DNA from: Gracilariopsis chorda
Lineage: Eukaryota; Rhodophyta; Florideophyceae; Gracilariales; Gracilariaceae
Direction: 5' to 3'
Length of the DNA: 64,000 nucleotides
NCBI GenBank assembly: GCA_003194525.1
Contig: NBIV01000087.1
Span: 221,059-285,058, forward strand
Position numbers and translations under genes: made by a program. How positions within the stretch are numbered: position 1 is the first letter of the stretch; each line of letters begins with the position of its first letter. The notes under the pieces were generated by a model. It saw only the letters and a list, made by a program, of their open reading frames with translations. It did no database searches and was not told the origin of the DNA. Positions 53,836 to 63,635 of the stretch are shown piece after piece.

Positions 53836-56217
53836 TCAAAGGTCTAAGGGGAGCAAGCCACAGTCAACGCGGAACCTTGCCAGCTTAACTCGACCGAGCG
53901 CTTTCGTCAGCATATCGGCAACCATGTCTTCCGTGGAACAGTACTGCAACTGGACGGCTTTGTCGCGTAGAGCCTCTCTGGTGAAGTGAAAACGAATATC
54001 AATGTGCTTAGTACGCTTGTTCACAACTCGATTTCGAGCAAGGTCGATGCAACCTTGGTTGTCCACGTACACAGTTGTGGGCTCAACCATTAGCGTCACT
54101 GACTCATCCACGTGCAGTCCACTTGCGTTGCCAATGCCACTCCACAGTTTATAACTGTTCGATCCATATGTGTACCCAACAAAGATCGCCTCCACGGCAC
54201 GTTGCTCCAGCTTCTTCAGCTTGTGGTCCACCACTTTGTACCAGCACCGGCTACCGAACACACGCAGATTGCTCAAGTCAGGTTCATATCCACTCCACAT
54301 CTCGAGTGGTGTCACGTCACTCGGAAGGGCCTTGCAGGTGACTCGATTGCGCACATACACTGCAACGTTCAATGCTTCAGCCCAGAAGCTCTTTGGCAGT
54401 TTCTTGTGATGCAGCATCGATCTCACCAAGTCCATGAGTGTTCGGTTGAACCGTTCGGCCCGACCATTCTGATGTGGATTGTAAGGCACCGTTCGCTGAT
54501 GTTCAATACCGTGACGTTCACGCTCTTGTGAAAACTTCTTTGACACATATTCACCAGCATTGTCTGTGCGTAACGCATGTAGCACAGACTCACGTGCGGT
54601 GATGGTTTTCGCATGTCGGTCACTCTGATTTTGAACCATCTTGAGCCACTTCACGAACACGTGGAACACCTCATCGTTGGTCTTGAGCATGTACAAGAAG
54701 CAAAAACGGGAGTGATCATCGATGAATGTGACGAAGTAGCGTGAACCTCCCAAGGAACCTACTTGGATTGGACCACAAATGTCCGAATGCACTAGGTCCA
54801 ATGGGTGCAAAGCCCGTTCCCCCCCTTGCTTGGGAGTTGGAGCACGTGTAGATTTTCCCACTACACAATAGTCACACACATCCATCGATTGATTCAAGTC
54901 CACATTCAGCCCTGACACAACACCGTTACGAGCCATATGTTTGATACCACCCACATTCACATGAGCCATTCGAGCATGCCATAGTGACAGGTCAGTCACA
55001 AGTGCGTTGTCCATGTCTTCTGGTACTTCAATCGCGGTATATAGGTAGTACAGTCCTTTGATGCGACTGCCCTGGGCGATCATGGTGTTGCCTTTGTATA
55101 CACATACTTTGGTTTTGTCAAACACCACTCGCGCACCCAGGTCACACATCGCAGATACTGACAGCAGATGATACCTTAAATTCGGTACGTGCACTACTTC
55201 ACCCAACCGGCACTTGCTCTTACGCCCTTCAACAGCGAGATCGAGATGGACACTGCCATGACCAAGAGAATCCAGCTTCGAGTCATTGCCGATACTCACA
55301 CCGGCAGACTCTCTTTTGCTATAACTGTCAAACATGGACTCGTCATACGTCATATGGGCGTTGGCACCAGAGTCAATGATCCAGTCACTGATACTTTCTT
55401 CCACAGAACCTGTCGCAATGAGACAGACAAAGTCAGAGTCACTGTCACATCCTCGTTTCTCGTTGCCGAGATTGGTCTGCACAGCTGGGTTTGCGGCAGC
55501 ACTCTGCTCTTTGCTAGCTTCGTCACGTGGTCTCTTGAAACAGTTTCTCTGGATATGCCCCTTCTTACCACAGTAGTAGCACACCATGGACTTCTTTCGT
55601 GACTGCGCACCGACCAAAACCGTGTCACTTCCGGACTCCTCCTTGGCACGATCGTTCATTTGCTGTTCCTCTTGCAGCAAACGACTCTTCACAAACTCTA
55701 AATCGAGTTTACGATCACCAATCGTGGTGTCAATAACGACAATGAGGTGTTCGAAGCGGTCTGGTAGCCCACATAGGATTGCCATAGCGATGTCTTCTTC
55801 CTCAACTACTACGTCCATGCTCTTCAGATCCGATGCAAGATGACGAACACGATTGATGAAGTGTAACATTTTCTCATCATCTCGCATCTTGGCTGTGTAG
55901 AAGGCACGTCTTGCATTGATTCGGTTGAGCAGCGTTTTACGCTGGAACACATCGCAAATGGCTTTCCACATTTCCGCAGCATTCTCGGTATCCCTCACAT
56001 GGTCCAAATGCTCATCACTGATGCTGAGACCAATAACAGCCCTGGCCTTGGCGTCTTTCTTCTTCCATGCTGACAACTCGTCATCGTCCGTAGGCCTGGT
56101 TGATTCAAGATGGTCATCGAGGTCCTTGAGTGCAAGCAGCAACTCAACCTTTTGCTTCCATATATGGAAGTTATCCTCGCCCAACTTTTCAATCTTGATG
56201 CCACCGAATGAATCCAT
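53836..56217 (-). CDS. F3 Gag-Pol with in-frame RT deletion
   Basis: This is a single open frame of 793 residues. It begins MDSFGGIKIEKLGEDNFHIW (UBN2-type Gag). A zinc knuckle (CYYCGKKGHIQRNC, about 214-227), protease (IIDSGANAHMT, about 281-291), pre-integrase (LWHARMAHVN with CDYC intact) and integrase (DICGPIQVG, LRTDNAGEY and NGRAERFNRT) follow. At YKLW the frame jumps to SGIGNASG, the end of RNase H, and finishes ...CGLLPLDL. Compared with 60,852-62,496, exactly 1,644 bp (548 codons) are missing, with ACTGTGG at both edges. Reverse transcriptase and most of RNase H are gone while Gag, protease and integrase stay intact. It could supply capsid and integrase but cannot copy itself. Confidence 0.88.
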   Translation of the reverse strand: MDSFGGIKIEKLGEDNFHIWKQKVELLLALKDLDDHLESTRPTDDDELSAWKKKDAKARAVIGLSISDEHLDHVRDTENAAEMWKAICDVFQRKTLLNRINARRAFYTAKMRDDEKMLHFINRVRHLASDLKSMDVVVEEEDIAMAILCGLPDRFEHLIVVIDTTIGDRKLDLEFVKSRLLQEEQQMNDRAKEESGSDTVLVGAQSRKKSMVCYYCGKKGHIQRNCFKRPRDEASKEQSAAANPAVQTNLGNEKRGCDSDSDFVCLIATGSVEESISDWIIDSGANAHMTYDESMFDSYSKRESAGVSIGNDSKLDSLGHGSVHLDLAVEGRKSKCRLGEVVHVPNLRYHLLSVSAMCDLGARVVFDKTKVCVYKGNTMIAQGSRIKGLYYLYTAIEVPEDMDNALVTDLSLWHARMAHVNVGGIKHMARNGVVSGLNVDLNQSMDVCDYCVVGKSTRAPTPKQGGERALHPLDLVHSDICGPIQVGSLGGSRYFVTFIDDHSRFCFLYMLKTNDEVFHVFVKWLKMVQNQSDRHAKTITARESVLHALRTDNAGEYVSKKFSQERERHGIEHQRTVPYNPHQNGRAERFNRTLMDLVRSMLHHKKLPKSFWAEALNVAVYVRNRVTCKALPSDVTPLEMWSGYEPDLSNLRVFGSRCWYKVVDHKLKKLEQRAVEAIFVGYTYGSNSYKLWSGIGNASGLHVDESVTLMVEPTTVYVDNQGCIDLARNRVVNKRTKHIDIRFHFTREALRDKAVQLQYCSTEDMVADMLTKALGRVKLARFRVDCGLLPLDL

Positions 56218-56756
56218 GCTTGGTAGGTGTCAACAAACAGCACAGGTGCGATGAAAGACCTACGGCACTTAAGTAGTACAAAAATGGCAACAACGACAAC
56301 AATAACAACAAAAACAACGACAACAACAACAACAAAACTTCAAATTCGGGCGCACTGACGGGAGAAACTACCTCCGCTGCCCTAGGGTGTCGGACCCCTG
56401 GCCCCCAGAGATGCTCTGGGTACAAGACGTCTTCTTCTGTCTTCCCTCTCTTACGTCTAAGGAGAAGATGCGTCGCTCTCTACGGGGCTTCCAGAGGATG
56501 GTTAATGACCCAAGATGTGCCTTCACCAAGTATAACCCTTTCTGGCCTCTTGCAAGAACTTGCGCGACCTCGAAACTGAAGCTACTATGGCAACCAAAGT
56601 ACGGTGCTAACGCGCAAACACTTAAGGTCACACGCGGCCTGATCCTAAGAAGAAGGTCAGCCTACGCCACGTCGCCTCCCCGCACAAACGCCCAAGGGTC
56701 AGATGCACGGATCAAAAGCTCCTTATGGAATACCTTCGCAACAGCCCAAGAATCCC
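56218..56756 (-). other. F3 leader (inverted), truncated
   Basis: This is the complement of 58,240-58,781, including the GTT-rich stretch just before gag (CAACAA-type at 56,288-56,337 on this strand) and the leader RNA module. It ends at AATCCC where the plus-strand LTR begins. Confidence 0.8.
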
Positions 56757-57562
56757 TGTTGGCAGTAGTACCTGTGCTGTCACTGAAAACCAAATGTTCC
56801 GGGGAGCATGGGCTGTTTTAGAGGGTACCTCTGCAAAAGCGCATATGCGCGTGTGCGCGAACCCAACGTGAAACTGGCTTCTGATTGGCTACTGCAAATG
56901 TACATATGCAACGTGGTGCGTACAAGTGGTATGGCATAACTGGATCGGTTGGACACACCCACGTGTCCAGCTACTACAGTGGTCACAGTGTACGTTGTGT
57001 GCAGGGGATACTGATGAAGTGGTTGAAACCTGGTACAAGTGGTACGTGGTTGACACCTGGTACAAGTGGTACAGCAGTGGTTGGTACAATGGTAAGGTGC
57101 GCATGCACTGTCAACAGGTTTACACATGCACGGGTATATTGATGACGTGGGTGTTGTGTGCATTGCCACATGATGACATGGCACTAACGCCACAGGTTAC
57201 GTGCCGACTTACCGTGACGTGTTGACTTACCGTGATGTGTTGGCATGTGCTGGCGTGTGTTGGAGTCGTGAATTTGTGCCTTGTCATGGTCATGTGTATG
57301 CACGTAACTATTACAGAACATTGGTGCGTTGGTGTGCGTTGGTGTAATGAGGTTGTGCTGAGCTGGCTATGTCATGTTAGATGATGATTGGTAGTATTGA
57401 GTGTCCCTGCTTAGTGGTTTAGGTTTTACTTGTAGTTGGTGTTCCCGCGCAATTCGAGTTTAGAGTGGTATATAAGATGTGCCTGAAGGACCTCCAAGTA
57501 AATCCAAGCTAGAGCTGGCGAACTTCCCTTCCATCCCCTCAACTTTCTTTCAACTTTCAACA
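56757..57562 (+). repeat. F3 copia 5' LTR (806 bp)
   Basis: Starts TGTTGGCAGTAG and ends CTTTCAACA, a TGTTG/CAACA inverted repeat. The U3 cassette with GCGCATATGCGC is at 56,832-56,912. A 27-bp tandem duplication is at 57,028-57,081 and the TATA box TATATAAG at 57,469-57,476. Confidence 0.92.
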
Positions 57563-57579
57563 GGTTATGGGCCCAGCCC
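57563..57579 (+). other. Primer-binding site, tRNA-iMet half type (F3)
   Basis: GGTTATGGGCCCAGC follows the LTR end, a 15-base match to the complement of the initiator tRNA-Met anticodon arm. Confidence 0.8.
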
Positions 57580-58781
57580 CGCTGACCGCTGCCGCTATCC
57601 CTTTCCGTATCGTTCGTCTGTCGCCGCTCTCCCTCACCGCCGTTCATCCGTTTCGCTGTTGTTGCCTCTTTCGTCGTTGCGTCGGGTGTCTTGATCCCAT
57701 TGTTGGTCGGTGTTGGTCATTCTCCTTGGGTTTGCGTTCCTCCCTGAGGGCGTTGTGGTGGTAGTGGTTCGACGTTTACTTCCTATCGTTGTTGAGTTGG
57801 GCCTCCGTTGTTGCCCGTGTTGTCGATCGCTATCTACTTTGTGTGTGACACTCCCTCTATCTTGTGTTTTAGGATCCCCGAGTCGTTTGTCGGGTCGTAT
57901 CCGTGAGGTCGAGTCGGTCTAGTTTCGAAGTCTGGGCTCCGTGATCGTGTGCTCAGCAGTTGTTTGTTTTTCGTGTTTGTTAATCATCATCTGGTGTCCA
58001 GTGCGACGAGCGGTTGATCCGGGTTACTTTGGGTGATTCCAGGTATCCGGGGACGTGAGCCTGGCGGCTTGAACCAAAGCGGGTGTACTGTCGAGCGGCT
58101 TCCCACCGGTCCATTTGGACAGATAACGGTGACGGTCGTTAAGACCTGGTAAGTTCAGCGGGTGCATCTGTGGACGGGGTGCCGTGGCGTACTGCGCTGG
58201 TGCGGGTGATTGAATTATTTGTTTTGATCCTGACTGCGTGTCGGGATTCTTGGGCTGTTGCGAAGGTATTCCATAACGAGCTTTTGATCCGTGCATCTGA
58301 CCCTTGGGCGTTTGTGCGGGGAGGCGACGTGGCGTAGGCTGACCTCCTTCTTAGGATCAGGCCGCGTGTGACCTTAAGTGGTTGCGCGTTAGCAGCGTAC
58401 TTTGGTTGCCATAGTAGCTTCAGTTGCGAGGTCGCGCAAGTTCTTGCAAGAGGCCAGAGAGGGTTATACTTGGTGAAGGCATATCTTGGGTCATTAACCA
58501 TCCTCTGGAAGCCTCGTAGAGAGCGACGCATCTTCTCCTTAGACGTAGGAGAGGGAAGACAGAAGAAGACGTCTTGTACCCGGAGCATCTCCGGGGGCCA
58601 GGGGTCCGACACCCTAGGGTAGCGGAGGTAGTTTCTCCCGTCAGTGCGCCCGAATTTGAAGTTTTGTTGTTGTTGTTGTCGTTGTTTTTGTTGTTATTGT
58701 TGTCGTTGTTGCCATTTTTGTACTTCTTAAGTGCCGTAGGTCTTTCATCGCACCTGTGCTGTTTGTTGACATCTACCAAGC
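57580..58781 (+). other. F3 long leader with structured RNA module
   Basis: A 1.2-kb untranslated leader. At 58,100-58,150 it has CCACCGG...CGGTGACGGTCG..AAGACCTGGT, also found at 21,365-21,411. At 58,459-58,520 it has GGGTTATACTTGGTGAAGGC. Hairpins TCTCCT/AGGAGA (near 58,530-58,550) and CCCGGAG/TCCGGGG (near 58,579-58,596) follow, then GGGTAGCGGAGGTAG...GTCAGTGCG at 58,617-58,649. A GTT-rich tract (58,664-58,720) leads to the gag ATG. Confidence 0.65.
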
Positions 58782-61700
58782 ATGGATTCATTCGGTGGCA
58801 TCAAGATTGAAAAGTTGGGCGAGGATAACTTCCATGTATGGAAGCAAAAGGTTGAGTTGCTGCTTGCACTCAAGGACCTCGATGACCATCTTGAATCAAC
58901 CAGGCCTACGGACGATGACGAGTTGTCAGCATGGAAGAAGAAAGACTCCAAGGCCAGGGCTGTTATTGGTCTCAGCATCAGTGATGAGCATTTGGACCAT
59001 GTGAGGGATACCGAGAATGCTGCGGAAATGTGGAAAGCCATTTGCGATGTTTTCCAGCGTAAAACGCTGCTCAACCGAATCAATGCAAGACGTGCCTTCT
59101 ACACAGCCAAGATGCGAGATGATGAGAAAATGTTACACTTCATCAATCGTGTTCGTCATCTTGCATCGGATCTGAAGAGCATGGACGTAGTGGTTGAGGA
59201 GGAAGACATCGCTATGGCAATCCTATGTGGGCTACCAGACCGCTTCGAACACCTCATTGTCGCTATTGACACCACGATTAGTGATCGTAAACTCGATTTA
59301 GAGTTTGTGAAGAGTCGTTTGCTGCAAGAGGAACAGCGAATGAACGATCGTGCCAAGGAGGAGTCCGGAAGTGACACGGCTTTGGTCGGTGCGCAGTCAC
59401 GAAAGAAGTCCATGGTGTGCTACTACTGTGGTAAGAAGGGGCATATCCAGAGAAACTGTTTCAAGAGACAACGTGACGAAGCTAGCAAAGAGCAGAGTGC
59501 TGCCGCAAACCCAGCTGTGCAGACCAATCTCGGCAACGAGAAACGAGGATGTGACAGTGACTCTGACTTTGTTTGTCTCATTGCGACAGGTTCTGTGGAA
59601 GAAAGTATCAGTGACTGGATCATTGACTCTGGTGCCACCGCCCATATGACGTATGACGAGTCCATGTTTGACAGTTATAGCAAAAGAGAGTCTGCCGGTG
59701 TGAGTATCGGCAATGACTCGAAGCTGGAGTCTCTTGGTCATGGCAGTGTCCACCTCGATCTCGCTGTTGAAGGGCGTAAGAGCAAGTGCCGGTTGGGTGA
59801 AGTAGTGCACGTACCGAATTTAAGGTATCATCTGCTGTCAGTATCTGCGATGTGTGACCTGGGTGCGCGAGTGGTGTTTGACAAAACCAAAGTATGTGTA
59901 TACAAAGGCAACACCATGATCGCCCAGGGCCGTCGCATCAAAGGACTGTACTACCTATGTACCGCGATTGAAGTACCAGAAGACATGGACAACGCACTTG
60001 TGACTGACCTGTCACTATGGCATGCTCGAATGGCTCATGTGAATGTGGATGGTATCAAACATATGGCTCGTAACGGTGTTGTGTCAGGGCTGAATGTGGA
60101 CTTGAATCAATCGATGGATGTGTGTGACTCTTTTGTAGTGGGAAAATCTACACGTGCTCCAACTCCCAAGCAAGGGGGGGAACGGGCTTTGCACCCATTG
60201 GACCTAGTGCATTCGGACATTTGTGGTCCAATCCAAGTAGGTTCCTTGGGAAGTTCACGCTACTTCGTCACATTCATCGATGATCACTCCCGTTTTTTGC
60301 TTCTTGTACATGCTCAAGACCAAGGATGAGGTGTTCCACGTGTTCGTGAAGTGGCTCAAGATGGTTCAAAATCAGAGTGACCGACATGTGAAAACCATCA
60401 CCGCACGTGAGTCTGTGCTACATGCGTTACGCACAGACAATGCTGGTGAATATGTGTCAAAGAAGTTTTCACAAGAGCTTGAACGTCACGGTATTGAACA
60501 TCAGCGAACGGTGCCTTACAATCCACATCAGAATGGTCTGGCCGAACGGTTCAACCGAACACTCATGGACTTGGTGAGATCGATGCTGCATCACAAGAAA
60601 CTGCCAAAGAGCTTCTGGGCTGAAGCATTGAACGTTGCAGTGTATGTGCGCAATCGAGTCACCTGCAAGGCCCTTCCGAGTGACGTGACACCACTCGAGA
60701 TGTGGAGTGGATATGAACCTGACTTGAGCAATCTGCGTGTGTTCGGTAGCCGGTGCTGGTACAAAGTGGTGGACCACAAGCTGAAGAAGCTGGAGCAACG
60801 TGCCGTGGAGGCGATCTTTATTGGGTACACATCTGGATCGAACGGTTATAAACTGTGGGATGCGCAAAAGAAGAAGGTGGTTGTGTCGAGAGATGTGAGG
60901 TTTGACGAATGTAGTGGTTCAGATCAAGGTACTGACCACGTTGATGATGACGACTATGCTGAGATCGACATCTCGGACAAGCCGAAATCAAACATCACCT
61001 CCACCTCTACTAAACCCACCGATGCTGCCCAAGTTGAACCCGCTGCACCAGATACTCCACCAGAAGAAGCTTCAGGCAGTGGCCACGATGAGCCCACAGC
61101 TGAGACAGAAGTTGAGCCAGATGTACCAGATCCACCACCACTTCGGAGATCCACTCGTGAGCGTAGAGCGCCTACCTCGTGGTGGCGCGGCACTGCCCTA
61201 CTCACTGCCAGTGATGACGTCCAATCCTCATACTCCGATGCGGTGTCACGTCCTGATTCAAAAGCGTGGACCAAGGCCATGAACAGTGAGTACGAGTCTC
61301 TGATGGAGCATGACACATGGGAGTTAGTGCCAAGGCCAGCTGACAGCAACGTGATATCATCCAAGTGGGTATTTGTGCAAAAATATGAGGCTGGCGACAA
61401 CGATGAACCGACAGTGAGGTACAAGGCTCGTGTGGTGGCTCGAGGGTTTCTGCAGATCGAAGGTGTAGACTTCTCCGAGACGTATGCACCAGTGGTCAAA
61501 TTCACATCCATTAGAATGATTCTGTCCATTGTAGCAGTGCAGGACTATCATCTGCACCAGATGGATGTGAAGACTGCATTCTTGAATGGCGACCTGGAAG
61601 AGACTGTGTACATGGAGCAGCCGGACGGATTCATCAAACCTGGGAACGAGGACTTGGTATGCCTTCTCAAGAAAGCCATCTATGGGCTACGACAGGCATC

Positions 61701-62809
61701 AAGGCAGTGGTTTGCAAAGATGTACTTGTTCCTCGTTGGTTGGATGGGTCTGAAGCCAAACGTCGCAGACGAGTGCGTCTACACCGGAGAGGTACTGGGA
61801 GCGCTTGTGATCATTGCTCTTTATGTGGACGACTTGCTCATTGCGAGTCCAAGTATGGAGACAATGAATCGCGTAAAGCGTGAACTGTCAAAACGTTTTC
61901 AGATGAAGGATCTCAGTGAAGCGCGCATGGTACTTGGGTTCGAGATCCATCGTGATCGATCCAAAAGACAGCTGTACCTGACACAGTCTGCATACACGCG
62001 TAAGGTCTTAGAACGTTTTGGCATGTTGCAGTGCAAACCAATGGACACTCCCATGGACTCCGGTGCTGACCTCACTAAGGTAGAAGAGCCTCTGACGAAC
62101 CTCCCGTATCGCCAGGTGATCGGTTGTCTGATGTATCTCTCTGTTGGCACTCGACCGGACATCTCGTTTGCAGTGTCCAAGCTAGCCAAGTATGTCGAGA
62201 AACCTGGAGAGACTCATTGGAAAGCGGTCAAGCGTGTTCTGCGTTACCTCAATGGCACTCGCTCCTTCGGACTTACTTATGGCACCACGACTGATACTCA
62301 GCTGTATGGATACGTAGACTGTGACTGGGCAGGTGATACATCCAACCGCAAGTCCACCAGTGGGTATGTGTTCATGATGTGCGGTGCTCCTGTGTCTTGG
62401 AGCTCGCGCCAACAGGAAGTAGTTGCATTGTCTAGCGCTGAGGCTGAGTATGTGAGTCTGTGCAGTGGGACGAAGGAAGCGATCTGGCTGAGACGACTGT
62501 GGAGTGGCATTGGCAACGCGAGTGGACTACACGTGGATGAGTCAGTGACGCTAATGGTTGAGCCCACAACTGTGTACGTGGACAACCAAGGTTGCATCGA
62601 CCTTGCTCGAAATGGAGTTGTGAACAAAGCGTACTAAGCACATTGATATTCGCTTTCACTTTCACCAGAGAGGCTCTACGCGACAAAGCCGTCCAGTTGC
62701 AGTATGCTCCACGGAAGACATGGTTGCCGATATGCTGACGAAAGCGCTCGGTCGAGTTAAGCTGGCAAGGTTCCGCGGTGACTGTGGCTTGCTCCCCTTA
62801 GACCTTTGA
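58782..62809 (+). pseudogene. F3 copia Gag-Pol, frameshifted
   Basis: The first frame (58,782-60,329) holds Gag, the zinc knuckle (CYYCGKKGHIQRNC), protease (IIDSGATAHMT) and pre-integrase, where CDYC has become CDSF so one zinc ligand is lost. One extra T in a T-run at about 60,294 shifts the frame. The second frame (60,280-62,637) holds integrase (LRTDNAGEY, NGLAERFNRT), linker, reverse transcriptase (QMDVKTAFLNGDLEETVY, LYVDDLLIA) and RNase H (GYVDCDWAGDTSNRKSTSG, ALSSAEAEYVSL). An extra A near 62,625 breaks the last 60 codons, and two more single-base indels follow. All catalytic motifs of reverse transcriptase and RNase H are present. Confidence 0.9.
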
Positions 62810-62828
62810 AGTCAGTGACAGAGGGGGG

Positions 62829-63635
62829 TTTTGGCAGTAGTACCTGTGCTGTCACTGAAAACCAAATGTTCCGGGGAGCATGGGCTGTTTTAGAGGGTAC
62901 CTCTGCAAAAAGCGCATATGCGCGTGTGCGCGAACCCAACGTGAAACTGGCTTCTGATTGGCTACTGCAATGTACATATGCAACGTGGTGCGTACAAGTG
63001 GTATGGCATAACTGGATCGGTTGGACACACCCACGTGTCCAGCTACTACAGTGGTCACAGTGTACGTTTTGTGTGCAGGGGATAACTGATGAAGTGGTTG
63101 ACACTGGTACAAGTGGTACGTGGTTGACACCTGGTACAAGTGGTACAGCAGTGGTTGGTACAATGGTAAGGTGCGCATGCACTGTCAACAGGTTTACACA
63201 TGCACGGTATATTGATGACGTGGGTGTTGTGTGCATTGCCACATGATGACATGGCACTAACACCACAGGTTACGTGCCGACTTACCGTGACGTGTTGACT
63301 TACCGTGATGTGTTGGCATGTGCTGGCGTGTGTTGGAGTCGTGAATTTGTGCCTTGTCATGGTCATGTGTATGCACGTAACTATTACAGAACATTGGTGC
63401 GTTGGTGTGCGTTGGTGTAATGAGGTTGTGCTGAGCTGGCTATGTCATGTTAGATGATGATTGGTAGTATTGAGTGTCCCTGCTTAGTGGTTTAGGTTTT
63501 ACTTGTAGTTGGTGTTCCCGCGCAATTCGAGTTTAGAGTGGTATATAAGATGTGCCTGAAGGACCTCCAAGTAAATCCAAGCTAGAGCTGGCGAACTTCC
63601 CTTCCATCCCCTCAACTTCCTTTCAACTTTCAACA
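62829..63635 (+). repeat. F3 copia 3' LTR (807 bp)
   Basis: Begins TTTTGGCAGTAG directly after the polypurine run and ends CTTTCAACA. The U3 cassette is at about 62,903-62,983 and TATATAAG at 63,542-63,549. It differs from the 5' LTR mainly by single-base indels in homopolymers. Confidence 0.9.

Larger units (their letters stand above)
53022..56756 (-). mobile_element. F3 copia element (inverted), RT-deleted derivative
   Basis: Layout from right to left: truncated leader 56,756-56,218, Gag-Pol 56,217-53,836, polypurine tract (minus-strand GAGGGGGG near 53,822-53,815), 3' LTR 53,815-53,022. It is inserted in F2 leader sequence. The leader is cut at 56,756 by the 5' LTR of the plus-strand F3 element, so its own 5' LTR is not in view. 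Confidence 0.88.
56757..63635 (+). mobile_element. F3 copia element, full length
   Basis: Layout: 5' LTR 56,757-57,562, primer site 57,563, a 1.2-kb leader, Gag-Pol 58,782-62,809 in two frames, polypurine tract GAGGGGGG at 62,821-62,828, 3' LTR 62,829-63,635. It continues directly into another primer site and leader, so a further F3 unit follows beyond the window. Confidence 0.9.

Noticed and set aside
57012..57034. CTGATGA...GAAAC resembling a hammerhead ribozyme core in the F3 LTR
   Set aside because: No stable stem II lies between the two blocks and the other F3 LTRs lack the GAAA.
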